This document shows, piece by piece, positions 15,888 through 23,154 of a stretch of 43,150 bases of DNA. Below the pieces are notes generated by a model. It saw nothing but the letters and a program-made list of their open reading frames with translations, searched no databases and was not told where the DNA came from. The first letter of the stretch is position 1. Each line of letters opens with the position of its first letter. The stretch comes from Eggerthellaceae bacterium (lineage in GTDB: Bacteria > Actinomycetota > Coriobacteriia > Coriobacteriales > Eggerthellaceae), in NCBI GenBank assembly GCA_030524475.1, contig JAUNGO010000013.1, positions 1 through 43,150 on the forward strand. The letters are read 5' to 3'. The position numbers and the translations under genes were made by a program.

Positions 15888-16987
15888 TGGCTAAATACTT
15901 CGCTCAAGCTTCGATTGACGAAAACGGAAGGATTGCAGGCGGTGCCGCTGGCAATCAGAACGGCAAGGAACTTAACACGCGCGAACTGTATTCTTCCAGT
16001 TCGCGTCCTTGGCTGTTCACTCTTCGCGCTATCAACGCTGCTGTTCAGGCTGAAGCCTGCAAGCAAGCAAAGGCTGGCGTAAGCAATCCGTTCATTGGTT
16101 ACGACCAGAACGCGCGCAACACACTTCTTGCTGCCGCTAAGTCGGCTAATTGGCAGCTGGCAAATATCACAACGCCATGCGAAACAGACTGTTCTGCATT
16201 CGGTGCCGTGTGCCTTATTGCCGCCGTGTACAACGTGCTTGGCAAATCTGCTGGCGACGAGGTTTACAACGCCATGTACGCTGGCGGCAACCTTCCTGCA
16301 ACTATGAACATGGAGCAGAAGGGGCGCAGTTGCAGCAAGTACATTCAGGTAATTCCGTTCGGTGGCTTTGGTTCTATGCTTCTTGGTGACGTTGTTACGC
16401 GCGATGGACACACCGTTATATGCGTAGATCAGATTGTTTCCTCGAACGGGCTTAAGGGTGGCACCACAAGCAGCCCTGCTTCTTCGTCTTACCCATGCAA
16501 GGGTTGGACTGGCGACGAAGTAAGAAAGCTGCAGAGCGCGCTTATATCCAAGGGTTATTCATGCGGCAGCTGCGGTGTAGATGGCAGCTTCGGAAGCGAT
16601 ACGCAAAAGGCCGTGCTTAAGTTCCAAGCTGACAACGGGCTTGAGACTGACGGCATTGTTGGCCCCAAGACGCAAGCAAAGCTTTATTCAAGCGCCGCTT
16701 CAGCGGTACCTAGTTCTGGCAGTGGATATTCTACGGGCACGTATGTTACGTGCGTTGGCGAACTTAACGTGCGCACTGGCGCTGGCACGGGCTGCGCTAG
16801 GAAATCAAAGCACCAACTTACCGCAGACGGTCAACGCCACTCAAACGCTGCTGGGCAGCTTAACAACGGTACAACTGTTACAGTTATGCAGGTTCAATAT
16901 GACGGCAGCGGCAACCCTTGGGGCATGATACCGTCTGGCTGGATATGCTTAGAATGGAACGGGAAGCCTTATGCTAGGAAGGCTTAA
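15887..16987 (+). CDS. Endolysin (NlpC/P60-like, with PG-binding and SH3 domains)
   Basis: A 366-residue cell-wall hydrolase. Residues ~1-190 form a cysteine peptidase-like domain with TPCETDCSAFGAVC (likely catalytic Cys in DCSAF) and LLGDVVTRDGHTVICV (likely His), matching NlpC/P60-type phage enzymes; a CHAP-type enzyme is the close alternative. Residues ~200-265 are a PG_binding_1 repeat (WTGDEVRKLQSALISKGY, GVDGSFGSDT, FQADNGLETDGIVGPKT). Residues ~285-362 are an SH3b-like wall-binding domain (GELNVRTGAG ... GWICLEW). Ser/Gly-rich linkers separate the domains. No signal peptide, so release depends on the holin. ATG 15887 overlaps the previous stop codon (TAATG). It is the last prophage gene before the junction. 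Confidence 0.88.
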   Translation: MAKYFAQASIDENGRIAGGAAGNQNGKELNTRELYSSSSRPWLFTLRAINAAVQAEACKQAKAGVSNPFIGYDQNARNTLLAAAKSANWQLANITTPCETDCSAFGAVCLIAAVYNVLGKSAGDEVYNAMYAGGNLPATMNMEQKGRSCSKYIQVIPFGGFGSMLLGDVVTRDGHTVICVDQIVSSNGLKGGTTSSPASSSYPCKGWTGDEVRKLQSALISKGYSCGSCGVDGSFGSDTQKAVLKFQADNGLETDGIVGPKTQAKLYSSAASAVPSSGSGYSTGTYVTCVGELNVRTGAGTGCARKSKHQLTADGQRHSNAAGQLNNGTTVTVMQVQYDGSGNPWGMIPSGWICLEWNGKPYARKA

Positions 16988-17012
16988 GCTGCTTTCCTGA
17001 ACGGCACAACCG

Positions 17013-17075
17013 TTGCAATTCCAGTGCTTAGGTATACAATCTGGTAAGGGCTAAGGTACGTGTTAAGCACTGTAT
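17013..17075. other. Right end of the prophage / attachment junction region
   Basis: Coding phage sequence stops at 16987 and recognisable host coding sequence (codons of the ferredoxin gene, minus strand) begins near 17070. Within this stretch there is an 8-bp inverted repeat, AGTGCTTA (17023-17030) and TAAGCACT (17064-17071), and a TTGCAA - 16 bp - TACAAT promoter-like pair (17013-17018, 17035-17040) reading rightward, antisense to the ferredoxin fragment and the oxidoreductase. The attachment core itself cannot be fixed without the left end of the prophage. No tRNA gene is present here. Confidence 0.5.
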
Positions 17076-17183
17076 GCTCCACCACGTTTCGTCGGGAAGG
17101 TGGTTGCCGATTTTGCAGGCCATGGCGCAGGTCCAGCAGCCTGTGCAACGGTCAAGATTGATCAAAATGGTCGGTTCGGCCAT
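17028..17183 (-). pseudogene. Ferredoxin-type 4Fe-4S electron-transfer subunit, cut by the prophage
   Basis: Only 51 codons remain. Residues 1-~38 are clearly a DmsB/HybA-like iron-sulphur subunit: INLDRCTGCWTCAMACKIGN is the first 4Fe-4S cluster motif (CxxCxxxC, with a further Cys normally later), followed by HLPDETWW. After about residue 38 the frame enters phage-side sequence and ends at 17028. Family members are usually ~180-200 residues with four clusters, so about 80 percent is missing. The ATG at 17183 is two bases from the stop codon of the catalytic subunit, so the two formed an operon. The rest of the gene should lie at the other end of the prophage. Excision would restore it if the insertion is site-specific. 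Confidence 0.85.
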
Positions 17184-17185
17184 GG

Positions 17186-19576
17186 TTATGCCCCCTTCTT
17201 TTCCTCGAGCTTGCACACGTTGCAGGCGCAATCCCAAATGGTGTCCCATCCTCCGGCGTAGGCCGCACCGTAGTTGTTGGCCATGTCTTCGATGCCGAAC
17301 ACGCCGCATGCCTCCTCGAACCACTGGTTGGAAATATCGGTGATGGTTTCCTCGGACCCTAGCGGGACAAGCAACTCGGAGTAGGTGCCCTCGACGAACT
17401 GGCTCTGGCGCCAGCCGAACCACACCTGCACGGTTCCTGGGGGAATGGCCTCGTCGAGGCGCATCGGCGCAATCACGTGGCCGCGCTGGTTGTAGACCTC
17501 GACCAAGTCGCCGTCGTCGATGCCCTCGCGGGCTGCGTCAAGCGGATTCATGCGCGCCGAGGGCTCCTTGCCGGAAAGCTCGATCATGAGGTCGTCGTTG
17601 GTGAACATGGACTGCATGAAGAAGCGCTGGCGCCCGCTGAAGAACTGATAGGGGTACTCGGCGCTCTTTTTGTCGGCCGTCGGCGACTCGAGGGTTTCCA
17701 GGAAGGATGGGAAGGGCACGCCTTGGTTGACCAGGCGCTCGGCGTAGAACTCGATGCGCCCGGTCTCGGTGGGAATCCGAAGGCCGAGCATGGGGTCGAA
17801 GAGCTGCTCCGGCCACATGACTGGGATCATCTTCTCTTTTTCGAGTCTTTCAAGCGTAACCTTCGGCTCGATTGAGGCAACCGGCGGGAAATCGGTTTGA
17901 AGCTTGATTTCGAGCCACTCGTCGATACTCTTGTTGAAGTATTCGCCGAGGCCTAGGCGCTTTGCGAGCTCGGAGATAATCCACGCCATCGGCTTGACCT
18001 GTCCCATAGGCTCGATAGCCGGCTCTTGCAAGACGACGTGGCCGAAGTTGGCGGCGTCGACGATCTCTTTGCGCTCGAACGGCATCGCGTCGGGCAGCAC
18101 GTAGTCGGCCAGCTTGCCGGTGTCGGTCAGCCAAATGTCGATGTCAACCACGAGGTCCATGGCGTTGAACGTCTCGATCCAGCGCCCGCGGTTCGGGCAG
18201 TTGTGGACCGGGTTGCCCGTGCATTTGATGAAGCCTTTGATGGGGTAGGGCTTGCCGGAGAGCACCTGCGGGAAGAAGTCCTTCTGGCGAAGGTGCTTCA
18301 TGTTGTTCTCGTCGAAGCCTGTGCCGCGGGTGATGGCGTAGTTGTTGAACAGAATCGGGGCAGAGGAGCCGATGACGTTGGTGATAACGCCCGCGTTGGG
18401 CTTTCCGATCGTGCCGCGCAGGCAACCAAGCAGGTAAAAGGAGCGGTAGATTTCGCCTTGATTCCTGTAGCGAATGCCGAGCGGGGCGGCGATATAGGGG
18501 CTCTCGGCTTTTGCGAACTCCTCGCACAGCTTTACGAACACGTCGGCCGGAACGCCGGTCAGGCGTGTACACTCGTCGGTGGTGAAGGGTGCCACATGCT
18601 CGATGAACAGCTGGAAGACGGGTTTGCAGGCAACGCCGTCGACCTCGAAAGACCCTTCAAGCGCGACGGTTTCCGGCAGGTTGTCCTGCCCTTTCCCGAA
18701 AGAGAGCGCGGCGTTGGTGGCGTTGTCCCACGCAACATAGTTGCCCTCGGCATCGCGCAGGAACATACCCGTGTCCTCGCGCACGAGGTGCGGGGCCACG
18801 GTCTTGCCGATGAGGTATTCGCGGTCGATTTTCTCGTTGTCGATGAGCCACTTGCACATGGACAGAACGAGCGCGGCGTCCGACCCGGGGCGAACGGGGA
18901 TGAACTGGTCGGCGTAACCAGCGGTCGCGTCGAACAACAGGCCGATGTCGATGATCTTGGCGCCGTTGTCCTTGGCGTTAACCACGCTGCAAGCAACGCG
19001 CTGCTGATTCTCGATGGGGTTGCCGCCCCAGATGATAACCAGGTCGGAGTGCTCGATGATGCGGATGTCCATCATGAGCGAGCCGAGCTGGTTGTTGAAA
19101 AGGTACATGCCGGCGTATTGCGGGCCGTTGTCGAGGCCGTACGCCAACATGGGGTCGGTGCCGCCCCAGACGTTCCCCAGGCGGGACGACAGAAGTGTGC
19201 CCAGGCCGTTGTTGGGCGGTGGCCCTGCGGGGAAGTTCCAGAAGGCGACGCCTTCGGGGCCGTATTTCTCCTTGATGGCGAGCATCTTCTCGGCGATCTC
19301 GTCGAGCGCTTGGTCCCAGGAGATTTCCTCGAACTGCCCAGAGCCGCGCTCGCCGACGCGCTTGAGCGGGGTGAGCAGGCGATGCTCGTTGTAGGGCTGC
19401 TTGCAGCTCTCGAGACCCTTCTGGCAGATATGGGAGCAGCCGAGGAACTTGTTTGGGTACTCCGCTTTCTCCGTGCGGACGATTTTGCCGTCCTTGACGA
19501 TGGTTTTGATGACGCAGTAGTCATGGTCACCCCAACCGGGACACGCCGTATAGACGAAGGATTCGTTTGACGACAT
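17186..19576 (-). CDS. DMSO reductase-family molybdopterin oxidoreductase, catalytic subunit
   Basis: A 796-residue bis-molybdopterin enzyme subunit. Near the N-terminus Cys12, Cys21, Cys47, Cys51 and Cys58 give an iron-sulphur region with unusual first spacing (CPGWGDHDYC, then GCSHICQKG). Further on are SDLVIIWGGNPIEN, IIDIGLLFDATAGYADQFIP and RPGSDAALVLSM, standard cofactor-binding segments, and DYVLPDAMPFER. The C-terminal dinucleotide-binding domain includes ARMNPLDAAREGIDDGDLV. No Tat signal is visible, so a cytoplasmic location is suggested. ATG 19576 follows AGGAGAACAC. Eggerthellaceae carry many such enzymes, including catechol dehydroxylases and reductases for other acceptors; the substrate cannot be read from sequence. 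Its ferredoxin partner gene is broken by the prophage. Confidence 0.9.
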   Translation of the reverse strand: MSSNESFVYTACPGWGDHDYCVIKTIVKDGKIVRTEKAEYPNKFLGCSHICQKGLESCKQPYNEHRLLTPLKRVGERGSGQFEEISWDQALDEIAEKMLAIKEKYGPEGVAFWNFPAGPPPNNGLGTLLSSRLGNVWGGTDPMLAYGLDNGPQYAGMYLFNNQLGSLMMDIRIIEHSDLVIIWGGNPIENQQRVACSVVNAKDNGAKIIDIGLLFDATAGYADQFIPVRPGSDAALVLSMCKWLIDNEKIDREYLIGKTVAPHLVREDTGMFLRDAEGNYVAWDNATNAALSFGKGQDNLPETVALEGSFEVDGVACKPVFQLFIEHVAPFTTDECTRLTGVPADVFVKLCEEFAKAESPYIAAPLGIRYRNQGEIYRSFYLLGCLRGTIGKPNAGVITNVIGSSAPILFNNYAITRGTGFDENNMKHLRQKDFFPQVLSGKPYPIKGFIKCTGNPVHNCPNRGRWIETFNAMDLVVDIDIWLTDTGKLADYVLPDAMPFERKEIVDAANFGHVVLQEPAIEPMGQVKPMAWIISELAKRLGLGEYFNKSIDEWLEIKLQTDFPPVASIEPKVTLERLEKEKMIPVMWPEQLFDPMLGLRIPTETGRIEFYAERLVNQGVPFPSFLETLESPTADKKSAEYPYQFFSGRQRFFMQSMFTNDDLMIELSGKEPSARMNPLDAAREGIDDGDLVEVYNQRGHVIAPMRLDEAIPPGTVQVWFGWRQSQFVEGTYSELLVPLGSEETITDISNQWFEEACGVFGIEDMANNYGAAYAGGWDTIWDCACNVCKLEEKKGA

Positions 19577-19678
19577 GTGTTCTCCTCTCTCGCGCCGCGC
19601 CCTCTCCTCAAGTGCGCAGCATCTGGCCCTTCTGCTTACGGGGAAGGGCTTACAGGATTTGTTGTTGTCGCCATGCTG

Positions 19679-19689
19679 CAGCTTAGCTG
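19679..19689. promoter_or_regulatory. Palindrome in the divergent oxidoreductase-regulator intergenic region
   Basis: CAGCTTAGCTG is a perfect 5-1-5 palindrome in the 179-base space between the two divergent start codons. A TAATAT that could be a -10 for the regulator follows at 19694-19699. A dimeric MarR-type regulator often binds a palindrome in such a place, so this is a candidate operator. Nothing else of note is seen in this intergenic region apart from the ribosome binding sites. Confidence 0.35.
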
Positions 19690-19755
19690 GGGGTAATATA
19701 GCAAGTGAAACGTTCGGAGGGTAAACAGGTTGAATTGGGCTGGGAGGGGAGAATC

Positions 19756-20601
19756 GTGGTCTACGAGTTTCCGCTGACAAACGACTTGCTGACGATGACG
19801 CACCTTCTTTGCACCGTTCCCGATCGCGAGATGCGCGGTACGTACGGGATGGTCATCAACGACTACCGAACGCTTGCGTATGTCGAGCAAGGGATGGCTT
19901 GTACCGTCACCGAGCTTGCGCGGGCTCTCGATGTTGCGAAATGCAAGGCTTCGGGTTATGTATCGAAGCTTTGCACCAGGGGTTTTATCGCTCGGAAGGA
20001 ACGTGTGGGGTCGAAAGTGCTTCTCGCGACCACGGAGGAAGGGTCTCGGTTTGCCCGAGAGAGCCGAGTTTTTTTGGCGTCGGTGTTCGAGAGGATGTTG
20101 TCTCCGCTCAACCAAAGCCAGCGCAACCTTTACGACATGGGGTGCACGGCGACGGCAACGATGGCCGATGGTTTCAGGCTGGTCGAGGAGGCCCCTGACT
20201 TCGTGTATATTTACCTGCGCTCGTGTTTACTTACCGAACTGTTTGTCACGAAAACCACACGAAAGTACAGGCTTAGCCTCAACGAGTTCCGCATTTTGTT
20301 CGCTTTGCTGCAGGAAAAGGATGTCTTGACCTCGTCGGATCTCATGACGACGCTGCTTCTGCCCAAAGCGACGACGTCGGATTGCGTTCAGGTGCTCAGG
20401 CGTCGGGGTTTGCTTGGCACCGTAAGTTTAGATGGTCGAAGCAAAGGCCTGAGCCTTACGCTGGCTGGCCGTGTTTTGGCTGAGCGGGCGGCGTGCGACG
20501 TCGACAGGAGCTACGTGCAAGACGTTCGCAGCGCGCAGCCCTTCGAGCGGAATCTCTATGTCGAGGTTGCCTCGGAGATCGTCGCGAACGCTCGGAAGTG
20601 A
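19756..20601 (+). CDS. MarR-like regulator with two winged-helix domains
   Basis: A 281-residue transcription factor, about twice the usual MarR length. Domain 1 (residues ~35-115) has YGMVINDYRTLAYV, helix-turn-helix CTVTELARALDVAKCKASGYVS in part, and a wing with ERVGSKVLLATTEEG. Domain 2 (residues ~175-255) repeats the plan: YRLSLNEFRILFALLQ, LTSSDLMTTLLLPKATTSD and the wing VSLDGRSKGLSLTLAGR. A fused tandem could bind DNA as a single chain. GTG 19756 has a strong GGGAGGGGA site; GTG 19705 is in frame but poorer. Divergent placement points to control of the molybdoenzyme operon, probably in response to its substrate. Confidence 0.8.
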   Translation: MVYEFPLTNDLLTMTHLLCTVPDREMRGTYGMVINDYRTLAYVEQGMACTVTELARALDVAKCKASGYVSKLCTRGFIARKERVGSKVLLATTEEGSRFARESRVFLASVFERMLSPLNQSQRNLYDMGCTATATMADGFRLVEEAPDFVYIYLRSCLLTELFVTKTTRKYRLSLNEFRILFALLQEKDVLTSSDLMTTLLLPKATTSDCVQVLRRRGLLGTVSLDGRSKGLSLTLAGRVLAERAACDVDRSYVQDVRSAQPFERNLYVEVASEIVANARK

Positions 20602-20694
20602 TCAGCCTTGTGCGGGTATGAGAGCAGGATGCCGATCGGCGCTGCCCCGATGCTCCCCGCGTTCGCGTCCTGTGGGGCTGAGCCGAAGGCCTGC

Positions 20695-20704
20695 CCCCCC
20701 CCCC
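20695..20704 (+). repeat. Homopolymer tract of ten C
   Basis: An uninterrupted run of ten C in the 256-base space between the regulator and glnN, 94 bases after the regulator stop codon and 154 before the glnN start. It is outside both genes, so length change would not shift a reading frame, but could alter spacing of regulatory elements. Confidence 0.6.
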
Positions 20705-20773
20705 TCCTCCCTGCGTCACAAAACCTTATTCCGCTTGAAAACTTCCCGAAACATTCCGCCCGTACCTTGATAA

Positions 20774-20801
20774 CGGTAATGTTACCGAGGGGTTTCCCTC
20801 G
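20774..20801 (+). promoter_or_regulatory. Palindrome and hairpin upstream of glnN
   Basis: CGGTAATGTTACCG (20774-20787) is a perfect palindrome with a TG centre, overlapped by a TTGATA at 20767-20772. It is followed directly by CGAGGG-GTTT-CCCTCG (from 20786), a six-pair hairpin. The first looks like a repressor or activator site for nitrogen control; the second could act in the leader RNA. No confident -10 box was assigned. Confidence 0.4.
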
Positions 20802-20857
20802 TTGACGTGGTATTGTGTATCGAAGTTGGCCAACGACCAGTGAGGAGCGTGCACTTT

Positions 20858-22948
20858 ATGGCGAAGGTTTCGGAAATCTACGGCTCGATGGTGTTCAACG
20901 AGCACACGATGCAGGAGCGCCTGCCATCGGCCACCTACAAGCAGCTGATGAAAACCATCCGCGACGGCGAGCCGCTCAACATCGAGGTCGCCAACGTGGT
21001 GGCGCACGCCATGAAGGAGTGGGCCATCGAGAAGGGCGCCACGCACTACACGCACTGGTTCCAGCCGCTCACGGGCATCACCTCCGAGAAGCACGACAGC
21101 TTCCTCGACCCCTGCTCGGACGGCCGTGCCATCATGAGCTTCTCGGGCAAGGAGCTCATCCAGGGCGAGCCCGACGCCTCCAGCTTCCCCTCCGGCGGCC
21201 TGCGCGCCACCTTCGAGGCCCGCGGCTACACGGCGTGGGATCCCACCTCCTACGCGTTCATCAAGGACGAGGTGCTGTGCATCCCCACGGCGTTTTGCTC
21301 CTACACGGGCGAGGCGCTCGACAAGAAAACGCCGCTTCTGCGTTCGATGAAGGCCATCGAGGAGCAGGCCAACCGCGTGCTCGCGCTGTTCGGCGAAGAT
21401 CCCCAGCGTGTGGTGACCACCCTCGGCGCCGAGCAGGAGTACTTCCTCATCTCCGAGAAAGACTACGAGAAGCGGCTTGACCTGGTGCTCACCGGGCGCA
21501 CGTTGTTCGGCTACCCGCCGTGCAAGGGCCAAGAGCTCGAGGAGCACTACTTCGGCGCCATCCGCCCGACCGTCAACGAGTTCATGAAGGAGCTCGACGA
21601 CGAGCTGTGGAAGCTCGGCGTGTCGGCGAAGACGAAGCACAACGAGGTTGCCCCGTGCCAGCACGAGCTTGCCCCGATCTTCGCCAGCGCCAACCGCGCG
21701 GTCGACGAGAACTTGCTCACGATGGAGAAGATGCGCCTTTTGGCCAGCCACTACGGCCTGGTGTGCCTGCAGCACGAGAAGCCGTTCGAGAACATCAACG
21801 GAAGCGGCAAGCACAACAACTGGTCGATTTCGGCGGGGAAGAAGAACCTGCTCGACCCGGGCGACAACCCCATCGAGAACCTGCGCTTCCTGGTGGTTTT
21901 GACCTGCGTCATCGAGGCGGTCGACGAGTACCAGGAGCTGCTGCGCATGTCGGCGGCGAGCGCTGGCAACGACCATCGCCTCGGCGCGAACGAGGCGCCG
22001 CCCGCCATCGTGTCGATGTTCCTCGGCGACGAGCTGGGCGCCGTGGTCGACGCGCTCATCGGCGACCACGACTACACCTCGGCCGAGCGCGTGTCGATGG
22101 ACCTCGGCGTGGACGTGCTGCCGAACTTCCTCAAGGACAACACCGACCGCAACCGCACGAGCCCCTTCGCCTTCACGGGCAACAAGTTCGAGTTCCGCAT
22201 GCCCGGCTCGGCGCAGAACCTCTCCGACGCCAACATGATCCTGAACACTGCCATGGCGAAGTCGCTCAAGAACTTTGCCGACGCGATGGGCGACAAGACT
22301 GACGGCGAGTTCGAGGCGGCTGCCATCGACTACATCAAGCACACGCTGCGCGACCATCAGCGCATCATCTTCAACGGCGACGGCTACTCCGACGAGTGGC
22401 CGATCGAGGCGGAGCGCCGCGGGCTGGCGAACAACCGCACCACGGCCGACGCGCTGCCGTGCCTGGTTTCGCAGAAGTCGATCGACCTGTTCGAGGAGTT
22501 CGGCGTGCTCTCCGAGACCGAGGTGCGCAGCCGCTACGAGGTGAAGCTCGAGAAGTACAACAAGATCATGAACATCGAGATTCGCACGATGAAGCGCCTG
22601 GTGCGCCGCGACTACCTGCCGGCCATCAACGAGTTTGCCGCCGACATCGCGCGCCACATCGCCGAGGTGAAGGCGGTGCTGCCCGACGCCGACCAAAGCT
22701 TTGCGGAGGCGAAGCTGAAGGCGCTGCTCGAGGGCTCCGCCACCATCAACAAGCACCTGGCGAAGCTGCACGAGCTGCACTATGCGTCGCTTGAGATCGC
22801 CGACCAGCAGGAGCGCGCGAACATGAACGCGCACGAGATCATCCCTGTGATGGACGACCTGCGCGAGGCCGTCGACAGCATGGAAATCATCGTCGGCCGC
22901 AAGCACTGGCCCGTGCCGACCTACAACGAGATCCTGTTCTACGCGTAG
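20858..22948 (+). CDS. glnN: Glutamine synthetase type III
   Basis: A 696-residue enzyme making glutamine from glutamate, ammonia and ATP. The length and the N-terminal extension ([15 protein letters not shown], then THWFQPLTG) are those of type III enzymes, which are larger than the GlnA type. Active-site segments visible are [39 protein letters not shown], and [19 protein letters not shown]. The C-terminal helical region ([20 protein letters not shown]) is specific to this type. ATG 20858 follows TGAGGAG at about ten bases. It is a single-gene unit with its own upstream palindrome and a strong terminator after it, as expected for a nitrogen-regulated gene. The assignment is secure. Confidence 0.96.
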   Translation: MAKVSEIYGSMVFNEHTMQERLPSATYKQLMKTIRDGEPLNIEVANVVAHAMKEWAIEKGATHYTHWFQPLTGITSEKHDSFLDPCSDGRAIMSFSGKELIQGEPDASSFPSGGLRATFEARGYTAWDPTSYAFIKDEVLCIPTAFCSYTGEALDKKTPLLRSMKAIEEQANRVLALFGEDPQRVVTTLGAEQEYFLISEKDYEKRLDLVLTGRTLFGYPPCKGQELEEHYFGAIRPTVNEFMKELDDELWKLGVSAKTKHNEVAPCQHELAPIFASANRAVDENLLTMEKMRLLASHYGLVCLQHEKPFENINGSGKHNNWSISAGKKNLLDPGDNPIENLRFLVVLTCVIEAVDEYQELLRMSAASAGNDHRLGANEAPPAIVSMFLGDELGAVVDALIGDHDYTSAERVSMDLGVDVLPNFLKDNTDRNRTSPFAFTGNKFEFRMPGSAQNLSDANMILNTAMAKSLKNFADAMGDKTDGEFEAAAIDYIKHTLRDHQRIIFNGDGYSDEWPIEAERRGLANNRTTADALPCLVSQKSIDLFEEFGVLSETEVRSRYEVKLEKYNKIMNIEIRTMKRLVRRDYLPAINEFAADIARHIAEVKAVLPDADQSFAEAKLKALLEGSATINKHLAKLHELHYASLEIADQQERANMNAHEIIPVMDDLREAVDSMEIIVGRKHWPVPTYNEILFYA

Positions 22949-22971
22949 GGATTAGGGAAAGACAGAAAGCC

Positions 22972-23009
22972 GAGGGGGCTCGCAGGTTGACCTGCGAGCC
23001 CCCTCTTTT
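22972..23009 (+). terminator. Intrinsic terminator after glnN
   Basis: A 16-bp perfect stem (22972-22987 with 22990-23005; GAGGGGGCTCGCAGGT on the left) with a two-base spacer, followed by TTTT. It lies 24 bases after the glnN stop codon. Confidence 0.9.
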
Positions 23010-23071
23010 CGTAAGCGCGAGCGGGCGCGGGGCGGGGCGTGGTGCTCACCAAGCGAGTTCCGCAGCGACGA

Positions 23072-23092
23072 GAAAAGCCCTGTGGGCTTTTC
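23072..23092. terminator. Hairpin, possible terminator of the TPR gene
   Basis: GAAAAGCCC and GGGCTTTTC are separated by TGT. The A-rich left side means that, read on the minus strand, the stem ends in a short T-run, fitting a terminator 60 bases after the TPR gene; it may work both ways. The rest of 23010-23154 holds only GC-rich sequence without a gene that I can see. Confidence 0.6.
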
Positions 23093-23154
23093 GCATGAGC
23101 GAGGACTGTTTGAGCGACTGAGCGCTATGCCCCGCCCCGCGTGTCCGTCGCGCG

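Noticed and set aside
16988..17075. tRNA gene as phage attachment site
   Set aside because: No cloverleaf or TTC-loop-like sequence is seen; the prophage border lies in a protein gene instead.
18026..19570. A 514-codon + strand open frame inside the oxidoreductase gene
   Set aside because: Antisense shadow; the minus-strand frame has clear cofactor-binding motifs and a good start.
20726..22906. A 726-codon open frame on the minus strand opposite glnN
   Set aside because: It is a mirror of the GC-biased third positions of glnN. Its translation is rich in Val, Leu, His and Arg without domain pattern, and glnN is certain.
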